From contig CAZKTS010000373.1 of NCBI GenBank assembly GCA_964555735.1, positions 1 through 28,118 on the forward strand: a stretch of 28,118 nt of DNA, read 5' to 3'. This document shows positions 1-7,277 of this stretch, in pieces (position 1 is the first letter of the stretch; each line of letters opens with the position of its first letter). Both the position numbers and the translations under genes were made by a program. The notes beneath the pieces were generated by a model, which saw nothing but the letters and a program-made list of their open reading frames with translations, made no database searches and was not told the origin of the DNA. The DNA is from CAZKTS01 sp964555735. Lineage in GTDB: Bacteria; Actinomycetota; Acidimicrobiia; IMCC26256; PALSA-555.

Positions 1-158
1 AGGCCGACTCGCTCGCGCTCATCGAGCTGGTCGAGGCGCTCGAGGAGGAGCTCGGCGAGCGCACGGTGGGATTCAGCGTCGACGACGAGGACCTCGCGGA
101 TCTGAAGACGGTGGGCGAGGCGGTCGACTACATCGTCGTCCGCTTGGGGTCGCAATGA
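1..158 (+). CDS. acpP: Acyl carrier protein, C-terminal part (5'-truncated by window edge)
   Basis: The reading frame beginning at base 3 encodes the last 51 residues of an acyl carrier protein. It opens with the ADSLALIELVEALEEEL helix, whose DSL serine is the site that receives 4'-phosphopantetheine in this family. The rest is the acidic helix III/IV region (DLKTVGEAVDYIV), also typical of ACP. The protein carries growing acyl chains for type II fatty acid synthesis in the cytoplasm. The start lies outside the window. It ends 13 nt before rnc on the same strand, the common acpP-rnc arrangement. No truncation other than the window edge is seen. Confidence 0.9.
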   Translation, partial: ADSLALIELVEALEEELGERTVGFSVDDEDLADLKTVGEAVDYIVVRLGSQ

Positions 159-171
159 CGGGCGCGACGGC

Positions 172-933
172 ATGACCGAGGGGGCGCTGGTGCCCGACGA
201 CGGACGTTCCCGCCTGGCGGACGCCCTGGGCCACCAGTTCGCCGACCTGGGACATCTCGATGCGTCCCTCGTGCACCGGTCGTACTGCGCGGAGCATCCC
301 GATGCGCTCTCCAACGAGCGCATGGAGTTCCTCGGTGACGCGGTGCTCGGGCTGAGCGTCACGGTGTTCGTGTTCCACACCTATCCGCACCTCCCCGAGG
401 GCGAGCTCGCCAAGCTGCGCGCGTCGGTCGTGAACGCCGATGTGCTCGCCGACGTGGCCGTCGAGGTGGGGCTCGGCGACGCGCTCGTCCTCGGCAAGGG
501 TGAGGACGCATCGGGAGGGCGCGAGAAGCCGTCGATCCTCGCCGACGCGATGGAGGCGGTCATCGCCGCGGTGTACCTCGACGGCGGCTGGGACGCCGCC
601 GACGCGCTCGTGATGCGGCTCCTGGGTGACCGCATCCGCGAAGGCGCGAACGGGCCGGGCGGCCACGACTACAAGACGCGCCTCCAGGAGTACGCGGCGC
701 GCACCTTCGACCAGCTGCCCCGCTACCAGGTGCGCGCCGAAGGCCCCGATCACTCGAAGCGCTTCTTCGCGACCGTCACGCTGCGCGGTGAACCGTACGG
801 CGAAGGCGAGGGTCGCTCGAAGAAGCACGCCGAACAGGCCGCGGCGCGGGTGGCCTGGGAGCGACTCCAGGGTCCCGCGTTGACCGTCACCGGACCACCG
901 AACACGGAGGCCAACGATGCCCGAGCTCCCTGA
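172..933 (+). CDS. rnc: Ribonuclease III
   Basis: This 253-residue protein is a normal-length bacterial RNase III, the Mg-dependent endonuclease that cuts double-stranded RNA during rRNA maturation and mRNA turnover. The catalytic signature NERMEFLGDAVLG is at about residues 48-60 (E52, D56), with the second acidic pair in LADAMEAV (D125, E128). A dsRNA-binding domain fills about residues 165-237, beginning DYKTRLQEYA and ending in the KKHAEQAAARVAWERL helix. The ATG is 13 nt after the acpP stop. The last 17 nt overlap the start of mutM, suggesting translational coupling within an acpP-rnc-mutM operon. All four acidic metal ligands are present, so an active enzyme is expected. Confidence 0.96.
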   Translation: MTEGALVPDDGRSRLADALGHQFADLGHLDASLVHRSYCAEHPDALSNERMEFLGDAVLGLSVTVFVFHTYPHLPEGELAKLRASVVNADVLADVAVEVGLGDALVLGKGEDASGGREKPSILADAMEAVIAAVYLDGGWDAADALVMRLLGDRIREGANGPGGHDYKTRLQEYAARTFDQLPRYQVRAEGPDHSKRFFATVTLRGEPYGEGEGRSKKHAEQAAARVAWERLQGPALTVTGPPNTEANDARAP

Positions 934-1753
934 GGTCGAGGTCGTGCGCCGCGACCTCGAACGCGAACTCGTCGGCAAGCGCGTCAAGGGTGTCGAGGTG
1001 GACGGGATGCGGTCGGTGCGTCGTCACCACAACCGCAAGCAGTTCATCTCGCGGCTCGAGGGCAAGAAGTTCACTGCCGTGGAGCGGCGCGGCAAGTACC
1101 TGCTCTGTCGCCTCGATGGCAACGACGTGCTGGTGGTGCACCTCGGCATGTCGGGGCAGCTGCTGCGTGCCAAGACGTCACGCGAGACCAAGCCCAAGCA
1201 CACCCACGTGGTGATCACGTTCACCCAGGGCGGGCAGCTTCGGTTCATCGATCCCCGCACCTTCGGCGAGATGTTCGTCACCGAGACCGACGAGCTCGCC
1301 AAGGTCAGCGAGCTCAACCACCTCGGCATCGATCCGCTCGAGCACGCGATGTCCTGGGAAGAGTTCGGGGCGCTGATCAACCAGAAGAGCACCAAGCTCA
1401 AGCCCCTCCTGATGGACCAGAAGTTCCTGGCCGGGATCGGCAACATCTACAGCGACGAGATCCTGTGGGGCGCGGGCCTGAAGTGGGACCGCAGCAGCGA
1501 GTCGCTCTCTCCCCAGGAGGTTCGTCGCCTCTACCGCGCGATGGTCGAGACGCTCCAGGATGCGGTGAAGTACCGGGGCTCGTCGCTCGCCGACGAGCAG
1601 TACGTCGATCTGTTCGGCAAGCCGGGGGAGTACCAGCTGCACCACAAGGTGTACGCGCGCGAGGGCGAGGCGTGCCCGCGCTGTCGGCACGTCGTCGTGC
1701 GCGAGCGCTATGGCGGCCGCTCCACCTTCTACTGCGGCGCCTGCCAGGTGTGA
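917..1753 (+). CDS. mutM: Formamidopyrimidine-DNA glycosylase (Fpg/MutM)
   Basis: The 278-residue product is a bifunctional DNA glycosylase/AP lyase that removes 8-oxoguanine and formamidopyrimidines. It begins MPELPEVE, supplying the N-terminal proline nucleophile (P2) and catalytic E3. The conserved beta-hairpin lysine is K60 in ERRGKYLL. HLGMSGQLL lies in the N-terminal domain, and the helix-two-turn-helix region includes LMDQKFLAGIGNIYSDE. The C-terminal zinc finger is complete (C253, C256, C273, C276) with the recognition arginine in GGRSTFYC. The ATG overlaps the end of rnc by 17 nt, and the start is fixed because the proline must follow the initiator methionine. It is followed with no gap by acyP. 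Confidence 0.97.
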   Translation: MPELPEVEVVRRDLERELVGKRVKGVEVDGMRSVRRHHNRKQFISRLEGKKFTAVERRGKYLLCRLDGNDVLVVHLGMSGQLLRAKTSRETKPKHTHVVITFTQGGQLRFIDPRTFGEMFVTETDELAKVSELNHLGIDPLEHAMSWEEFGALINQKSTKLKPLLMDQKFLAGIGNIYSDEILWGAGLKWDRSSESLSPQEVRRLYRAMVETLQDAVKYRGSSLADEQYVDLFGKPGEYQLHHKVYAREGEACPRCRHVVVRERYGGRSTFYCGACQV

Positions 1754-2032
1754 GTGGAGACGCCGACGATTCGCCGCCACGTCTGGGTGCGCGGCCGGGT
1801 GCAGAACGTGTGGTTCCGCGACTCGTGTGTGCGCGAGGCGACGGCCCGCGGCGTCGCCGGCTGGGTGCGCAACCTCCCGGACCGGCGGGTCGAGGCCGTG
1901 TTCGAGGGCCCGCCCGATGCCGTCGAGGCGATGGTGGCCTGGTGCGGCGAGGGCCCGCCCCGCGCCCGGGTGGACGAGGTCGAGGTCCGGGACGAGCCGC
2001 CGGTGGGCGAGTCGGGCTTCGTGATGCGTTGA
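1754..2032 (+). CDS. acyP: Acylphosphatase
   Basis: This 92-residue protein has the length and layout of acylphosphatase, which hydrolyses carboxyl-phosphate bonds such as acetyl phosphate or 1,3-bisphosphoglycerate. The phosphate loop reads GRVQNVWFRDS, with catalytic arginine R22; the catalytic asparagine is N40 in GWVRNLPD. The usual loop is GxVQGVxFR, so G is replaced by N18 and a Trp sits at position 20, an unusual variant in the phosphate-binding loop. The GTG start directly follows the mutM stop (TGA then GTG), the only start that keeps the whole fold. It is the last gene of the acpP-rnc-mutM-acyP run before a hairpin and a new promoter. Confidence 0.88.
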   Translation: METPTIRRHVWVRGRVQNVWFRDSCVREATARGVAGWVRNLPDRRVEAVFEGPPDAVEAMVAWCGEGPPRARVDEVEVRDEPPVGESGFVMR

Positions 2033-2077
2033 TGGTCCTCGGCCCGGGACGCCGCTGACCTGCGGGTTTGCGCCGTC

Positions 2078-2100
2078 CGCGGCCCCGGAGAAGGGCCGCG
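2078..2100 (+). other. GC-rich perfect hairpin between acyP and smc
   Basis: An 8-bp perfect inverted repeat (CGCGGCCC / GGGCCGCG) with a 7-nt loop (CGGAGAA) ends one base before the smc -10 hexamer. No T-run follows, so it is not a canonical intrinsic terminator. It may still end or pause transcription of the upstream operon, or affect the smc promoter. Confidence 0.45.
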
Positions 2101-2101
2101 C

Positions 2102-2107
2102 TACGGT
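2102..2107 (+). promoter_or_regulatory. Putative -10 hexamer of smc (TACGGT)
   Basis: TACGGT fits the actinobacterial TANNNT -10 pattern and ends 9 nt before the smc ATG. A transcript from here would be leaderless or nearly so, and no purine-rich ribosome binding site lies between it and the ATG. No -35 match is visible. Confidence 0.5.
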
Positions 2108-2116
2108 CCCGCGCGG

Positions 2117-5017
2117 ATGTTCCTCAAGGCACTCACCATCAAGGGCTTCAAGTCCTTCGCCGAGAAGACGGCGCTCGAGTTCGAGCCGGGCGTCACCGTC
2201 GTCGTCGGCCCCAACGGCTCGGGGAAGTCGAACCTCGTCGACGCGGTCGCGTGGGTGCTCGGCGCGCAGGGTCCTCGCTCGCTGCGCGGCGGGAAGATGG
2301 ACGACGTCATCTTCGCGGGTACACCGCAGCTCCAGGCGCTCGGTCGCGCCGAGGTCGCGCTCACGATCGACAACACCGCGCAGTTGCTGCCGATCGACTT
2401 CACCGAGGTCACGATCACCCGCACGCTCTTCCGCAACGGCGACAGCGAGTACCAGATCAACGACGTGCCGTGTCGGCTGCTCGACATCCAGGACCTGCTC
2501 TCCGACTCGGGCATCGGCCGCCAGCAGCACGTCATCGTCGGGCAGGGCCAGCTCGACACCGTTCTCAACTCCTCACCGTCGGACCGGCGGGCGATCGTCG
2601 AGGAGGCCGCCGGCATCCTGAAGTTCCGTCGCCGCAAGGAGCGCGCCGAGCGCCGCCTGGTCGCGACCGAGGGCAACCTGCTGCGGCTCAACGACCTCCT
2701 GCGGGAGGTGCGCCGTCAGCTCGCGCCGCTCCAGCGGCAGGCCGACGCCGCGCAACGCCACGGCGCGGTGGTCGAGGAGCTGCGCGCGATCCGCCTGCAC
2801 CTTGCGGGCCACCAGATCGCCGGGTACCAGACCCGGCTCGAGCGCCTGCGCGACGAGCGCGTCGATCTCGGCGAGCGCGACACCGACCTGCGCGCCCGCC
2901 TCGCCACGCTCGACGAGGCCGTGCTCGACGCCGAGCACTCCCTCACCGCGCTCGGCGACGAAGGGCTCGCCGACTGGCTCGTGCGCGTCGAGACGCTGCG
3001 CGAGCGGGCACGGGGCCTTGCCGCGCTGGTGGGGGAGAAGCGCCGCAGCCTCGAGCGCGAGCTCGCCGCCGCGGCCGACGTCGGCGTCGTCGAGACGCTC
3101 GTCGCCGACGCCGTCGCGCTCCGCAACGAGCTTGCGGCGCTCGACGCCGAGGCGGAGTCACTGACGCTCCCCGGCACCGACGCCCAGCTCGTGGTCGAGA
3201 CGGCCGAGCAGGCGCTCCAGGCCTCGGAGGACCAGTGGCGCGCCGCAGAAGGCGATGCCGCACGGGCGCGCGCCCGGGCCGATGCGCTCGCGCAACAGCT
3301 CAATGCCGCGCGGGCGGACGCCGCGGTCGCGGAGCTCGACGGCGTCCAGGGCATCGTCGGGCCGTTGGTGGACCACCTTCAGATCGAGCCGGGTGCCGAA
3401 GCCGCGGTCGCCACCGCGCTCGGTGACGCGATGCGCGCCGTCGTCGTGCACGGCGGCTCTGCGGCGCGCGACGCCGTCGAGCGCCTGCGGTCCGGCGATG
3501 CGCACGCGCTCGTGCTCGTCGTCGAACCGCTCGCCACGCCGTCGATGCTCGGTGACGACGCGCCGGCGGGCTCGCGCTCGCTCTCGTCGGTGGTGAGCAC
3601 GACCGTGCCGGGCCTCCAGGACGCGCTCCGCCGCCTGCTCGCGCGCACCGTCTTGGTCGGCGACTGGCGCGCCGCGCTCGATCTGGTGCTCGACCACCCG
3701 GGGCTGGTCGCGGTCACGCCCGACGGCGACCGTCTCGGTGGCGACCGGCCGTGGAACGTCGGCGGCGACCACGAGGGCGCGGTCACCCAGGCGGCGCTCG
3801 ATGAGGCCCTCGAGCGCGCCACCGCGGCCGAGGTGAGCCGCGCCGAGGCGCAGCGCACGGTCGAGACCGCCCGCGCCGCACTCGCTGCCGCTCGGGCCAC
3901 CGAGGTCCGACGTGCGGGTGCCGAGGAGCGGCGGTCGGTCCTGGCCGGCCGGCTCGCCGACGTCGAGGCGCGGCTGGCCGCGCACGACCAGACCGAGCAG
4001 GCCTCGGCCGAGGCCGCCCGCATGGAGATCCTCCAGCGCGACGCCACCCTCGGCCGTCTGCACCGCCGTCTCGCGGAGCACCGCGCGCGCGTCGACGGCC
4101 TCCACGACCGCCTGCGCGAGCGCCGCCGTCGCGAGGCGGAGGCGGCGCGGGCGTCAGCCGAGTCGCTCGAGGCGCTGCGCCGGGAGCGCCAGGAGCTCGA
4201 GCGCGGGCTCGCCGAGGTCCGTGAACGCCAGCAGCGGGTCGAGATCGAGGACGCCGAGAGCCGCATGAAGCTCGAGGCGTCGATCGAGGGGCTGCGGAGC
4301 GAGTACGACGTCGAGCCATCGGTCGCGCTCGATGCCCCGGCGCCGCCGGTCGCGGAGGGCACCACGCTCGCCGGGCGCGCGCGTGAGCTCGAGCGCGACC
4401 TGCGCCTCATGGGTCCGATCAACCCACTCGCGCTCGAGGAGTACCGCGCGCTCGAGGAACGGCACACATTTCTGAACGAGCAGCTCGACGACGTGAAGAA
4501 CAGCCGCCGTGAGCTCAACCGTGTGATCCGCGCCGTCGACCGCGAGATCGTGTCGGTGTTCGAGGAGGCGTTCACCGACGTCGCTGCGAACTTCCAGACC
4601 CTGTTCACGACCCTGTTCCCGGGTGGTTCCGGCAAGATCTCGCTGCTCGACCCCGACGACATGCTCGACACCGGCATCGAGATCGAGGCGCGCCCGTCGG
4701 GCAAGAACGTCCGTCGGCTGTCGCTGCTCTCGGGTGGCGAGCGATCGCTCACGGCGCTCGCGTTCCTCTTCGCGGTGTTCCGCGCCCGGCCGTCGCCCTT
4801 CTACCTGCTCGACGAGGTCGAAGCCGCGCTCGACGATGTGAACCTGCACCGGTTCCTCGACCTGGTGCACGAGTTCCGCGGCGAGGCGCAGCTCGTCATC
4901 GTCACGCACCAGAAGCGCACGATGGAGGCGGGCGACGTGCTCTACGGCGTGTCCATGCCGCCCGGCGGGTCGACGCGCGTGGTGAGCCAGCGCGTGGCCG
5001 ACGTCGTCACCACCTGA
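2117..5017 (+). CDS. smc: Chromosome segregation ATPase SMC, short-armed
   Basis: SMC dimers with ScpA/ScpB organise and segregate the chromosome by ATP-driven loop extrusion. The N-terminal head carries Walker A (GPNGSGKS, residues 31-38), followed by the QGQLD Q-loop region and the typical GILKFRRRKE exit to the coiled coil. A hinge domain lies at about 409-550 (starting GVQGIVGPLVDHL). The C-terminal head has the ABC signature LSGGE (871-875) and Walker B YLLDEVEAALDD (896-907). The catalytic elements are complete and the frame is unbroken. At 966 residues it is about 200 shorter than typical bacterial SMC (about 1150-1190); the deficit is in the arms (about 245 and 205 residues each side of the hinge, against about 330 in Bacillus). 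The ATG is 9 nt after a -10-like hexamer. Confidence 0.96.
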   Translation: MFLKALTIKGFKSFAEKTALEFEPGVTVVVGPNGSGKSNLVDAVAWVLGAQGPRSLRGGKMDDVIFAGTPQLQALGRAEVALTIDNTAQLLPIDFTEVTITRTLFRNGDSEYQINDVPCRLLDIQDLLSDSGIGRQQHVIVGQGQLDTVLNSSPSDRRAIVEEAAGILKFRRRKERAERRLVATEGNLLRLNDLLREVRRQLAPLQRQADAAQRHGAVVEELRAIRLHLAGHQIAGYQTRLERLRDERVDLGERDTDLRARLATLDEAVLDAEHSLTALGDEGLADWLVRVETLRERARGLAALVGEKRRSLERELAAAADVGVVETLVADAVALRNELAALDAEAESLTLPGTDAQLVVETAEQALQASEDQWRAAEGDAARARARADALAQQLNAARADAAVAELDGVQGIVGPLVDHLQIEPGAEAAVATALGDAMRAVVVHGGSAARDAVERLRSGDAHALVLVVEPLATPSMLGDDAPAGSRSLSSVVSTTVPGLQDALRRLLARTVLVGDWRAALDLVLDHPGLVAVTPDGDRLGGDRPWNVGGDHEGAVTQAALDEALERATAAEVSRAEAQRTVETARAALAAARATEVRRAGAEERRSVLAGRLADVEARLAAHDQTEQASAEAARMEILQRDATLGRLHRRLAEHRARVDGLHDRLRERRRREAEAARASAESLEALRRERQELERGLAEVRERQQRVEIEDAESRMKLEASIEGLRSEYDVEPSVALDAPAPPVAEGTTLAGRARELERDLRLMGPINPLALEEYRALEERHTFLNEQLDDVKNSRRELNRVIRAVDREIVSVFEEAFTDVAANFQTLFTTLFPGGSGKISLLDPDDMLDTGIEIEARPSGKNVRRLSLLSGGERSLTALAFLFAVFRARPSPFYLLDEVEAALDDVNLHRFLDLVHEFRGEAQLVIVTHQKRTMEAGDVLYGVSMPPGGSTRVVSQRVADVVTT

Positions 5018-5022
5018 CCGCC

Positions 5023-6081
5023 ATGTCGGGCGCCGTCGCCGTGCTGGGGCAGGCATCCGACACCGCCCAGCAGGTCGCGGCCTGCGGACCCAAGGACGAG
5101 CAGGCCTGGCTCTGCTCGACGGTGTTCCGGATCACCGGCAACCAGGACGCGGCCGAGGTCGCCGACGCGCTCGCGAAGCCGCTCCGCATCGCGTTCGTCA
5201 TCCTGATCGCGCTGCTCGCGATCTGGGTGCTGCGGCGGGTGATCCGCAAGTCGGCGCAGCACATGCGCGACGCCGAGCGGCTCGAAGCCCTGCGCCAACG
5301 CACCGGCCTCAACCCGCTCAGCGAGACCGAGAAGCGGCGGCGCACCCAGCGCGTCGACACCATCGCGTCGGTGCTGCGTTCGATCACCTCGGTGTTCGTG
5401 TGGGTCATCGCCGCACTCGTGATCCTCTCGGAGCTCGGCGTCGACCTCGCGCCGCTGATTGCAGGCGCCGGCGTGCTCACCGTGGTCATCGGCTTCGGGG
5501 CGCAGACCGTCGTACGCGACTACCTCGCCGGCCTCTTCATGGTGCTCGAGGATCAGTACGGCGTCGGCGACGTCATCGACGTGGGGGAAGCGACCGGCAC
5601 AGTGGAGTGGGTGAGCCTGCGCGTCACCCGCATGCGCGACGTCGAAGGCGTCGTCTGGTGGGTTCCCAACGGCGAGATCAAGCGGGTGGGCAACAAGTCC
5701 CAGCAGTGGTCGCGAGCTCTGCTCGACATCACCGTGGCCAACGACACCGACATCGATCGTGCCACCGAGGTGATCAAGGCGACGGCCGACACCATGTGGC
5801 ACGAAGACGCGTGGCGGCACGCGGTGCTGGACGAGCCCGAGGTGTGGGGCGTCGAGGACATCGGCATCGGCGGCATCGTCGTCCGGCTCGTCGTGAAGAC
5901 GCTTCCGCTCGAGCAGTGGGCCGTCGCTCGCGAGCTGCGCGCCCGACTCAAGCTCGCGTTCGACGAGGCGGGCATCGCGATGCCGGTGCCGCAGCAGCGG
6001 ATCACGTACCGCGTCGCCGAGGGCCAGATGCCCGGGGCCACGCCACCGTTCGACGTCAGCGACGGGGAGGGCGACGGGTAG
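5023..6081 (+). CDS. MscS-family mechanosensitive ion channel
   Basis: The 352-residue inner-membrane protein has hydrophobic segments at about 55-72, 118-140 and 143-165. The third leads into the pore-lining helix and the MscS signature VVIGFGAQTVVRDYLAG and FMVLEDQYGVGDVIDV. The beta-domain WWVPNGEI and the C-terminal alpha/beta vestibule follow, then a short acidic tail. The family releases solutes on membrane tension after osmotic down-shock. The ATG is 5 nt after the smc stop, so it is probably co-transcribed with smc. A small-conductance channel between smc and ftsY is not part of the usual smc-ftsY-ffh order, where the two are often adjacent. Family assignment is firm; the subtype and physiological role are inference. 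Confidence 0.92.
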   Translation: MSGAVAVLGQASDTAQQVAACGPKDEQAWLCSTVFRITGNQDAAEVADALAKPLRIAFVILIALLAIWVLRRVIRKSAQHMRDAERLEALRQRTGLNPLSETEKRRRTQRVDTIASVLRSITSVFVWVIAALVILSELGVDLAPLIAGAGVLTVVIGFGAQTVVRDYLAGLFMVLEDQYGVGDVIDVGEATGTVEWVSLRVTRMRDVEGVVWWVPNGEIKRVGNKSQQWSRALLDITVANDTDIDRATEVIKATADTMWHEDAWRHAVLDEPEVWGVEDIGIGGIVVRLVVKTLPLEQWAVARELRARLKLAFDEAGIAMPVPQQRITYRVAEGQMPGATPPFDVSDGEGDG

Positions 6082-6095
6082 CCTCGGCGTTGCCG

Positions 6096-6218
6096 ATGTC
6101 CACCGCCGCCACGTTCGTCCTCATCGGGATCTTCGTCCTCGCTGCCGTCCTGATCGCCTTGCCGCGCCTGCTCACGCGCCGCGGCACCGACGAAGCCGAC
6201 TCCGATGGCGCTTCGTAG
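6096..6218 (+). CDS. 40-residue single-pass membrane protein
   Basis: This short ORF starts at ATG 14 nt after the mscS stop and encodes 40 residues. A short polar N-terminus is followed by one hydrophobic helix (FVLIGIFVLAAVLIALP, about residues 7-23), then a basic LLTRRG stop-transfer and an acidic tail. The topology suggests N-out/C-in insertion by the positive-inside rule. Its last 14 nt overlap the start of ftsY, suggesting translational coupling. A TAGCCT hexamer at 6079-6084 (11 nt upstream, overlapping the mscS stop) could be its own -10. I recognise no family. Being placed between an osmotic channel and the SRP receptor suggests a membrane-linked role but does not prove one. Confidence 0.6.
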   Translation: MSTAATFVLIGIFVLAAVLIALPRLLTRRGTDEADSDGAS

Positions 6219-7275
6219 GTCCCGCCGGACGGTCGTCGAGCCGGAGGCTGACGCCGACGAGATGCTCATCTCCGACGCGGAGCTCGAGGCCGAGGCGCTC
6301 GCGGCCGCGCCCATCGACGACGCCGACGACCTCGCCGAGCCGCCGCGCGCCAAGCGTCGGCGCCTGCGCGGCCGTCTCGGGCGCAGCCGGGCACCGTTCA
6401 AGGGCATGCGCGGGCGCATGCGCGCCCGCTCGATCGACGACGAGGTGTGGGAGGAGCTCGAGGAGACGCTCCTCGGTGCCGACGTCGGGCTGCCGCTCAC
6501 CGACGCGCTCGTCGAGCGGGTGCGCGCCCGGGCCGCGCGCGAGGGCGTCGGCGAGGCCGACGCGGTCCCCGGTCTCCTCGAAGCGGAGATCGTCGAGTCT
6601 CTCGACCAGGGGCAGGACCGGTCGCTGCAGCTCGAGCCGGGTGCGGTCAACGTCTGGCTGCTCGTCGGCGTGAACGGGGTCGGCAAGACCACCACCGCGG
6701 CCAAGCTCGCAGCCCTCCAGGGCGCGGCCGGCCACACGGTGATGCTCGCCGCGGCCGACACTTTCCGCGCCGCCGCCGCCGACCAGCTCGCCCATTGGGC
6801 GGAGCAGACCGGCGCCGAGCTCGTGCGCGGCCAGGAGGGCGGCGACCCGGGTGCCGTGGCCTTCGACGCGGTCGAGCGCGCGCGAGCACGCGGCGCCGAC
6901 CTCGTGCTCGTCGACACCGCCGGTCGGCTGCACACGAAGACGAACCTCATGGAAGAGCTGAAGAAGATCCGGCGGGTCGTGGAGCGCGGCGACGGCCAGG
7001 TCGGCGAGGTGCTCCTGGTGCTCGACGCCGCGACCGGTCAGAACGGACTCGTGCAGGCGCGCGAGTTCACCGACGCGGTCGGCGTCACGGGCGTGGTGCT
7101 CACCAAGCTCGACGGGACCCCGAAGGGTGGCATCGTGCTCGCGATCGAGGACGAGCTCGGGGTGCCGGTGAAGCTCGCGGGCGTGGGCGAGGGCGCCGAC
7201 GATCTCGTGGCGTTCGACCCGGCCGACTTCGCGGCCGCGCTCGTGGGCGCGGACGACGACGAGGCGGGGGAGTAG
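6205..7275 (+). CDS. ftsY: Signal recognition particle receptor FtsY
   Basis: The 356-residue SRP GTPase receives ribosome-nascent chain-SRP complexes at the membrane. An acidic N-terminal region (about 1-47) and a strongly basic patch (KRRRLRGRLGRSR) form the membrane-binding A region. The N helical bundle follows from about residue 75. The G domain has GVNGVGKTTTAAKLA (G155-; P-loop K161), the AADTFRAAA insertion motif, DTAGR (237-241), TKLDGTPKGG (300-309) and a C-terminal DLVAFDPADFA motif typical of FtsY. The ATG lies inside the end of the 40-aa membrane ORF. The stop is 2 nt before the ffh GTG, so ftsY and ffh are cotranscribed. No defect is seen. Confidence 0.97.
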   Translation: MALRRSRRTVVEPEADADEMLISDAELEAEALAAAPIDDADDLAEPPRAKRRRLRGRLGRSRAPFKGMRGRMRARSIDDEVWEELEETLLGADVGLPLTDALVERVRARAAREGVGEADAVPGLLEAEIVESLDQGQDRSLQLEPGAVNVWLLVGVNGVGKTTTAAKLAALQGAAGHTVMLAAADTFRAAAADQLAHWAEQTGAELVRGQEGGDPGAVAFDAVERARARGADLVLVDTAGRLHTKTNLMEELKKIRRVVERGDGQVGEVLLVLDAATGQNGLVQAREFTDAVGVTGVVLTKLDGTPKGGIVLAIEDELGVPVKLAGVGEGADDLVAFDPADFAAALVGADDDEAGE

Positions 7276-7277
7276 CG

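Noticed and set aside
1178..2530. A 450-residue - strand frame opposite mutM, acyP and smc
   Set aside because: Antisense shadow of three clear genes; composition is Ala/Arg/Val/Asp with no motif.
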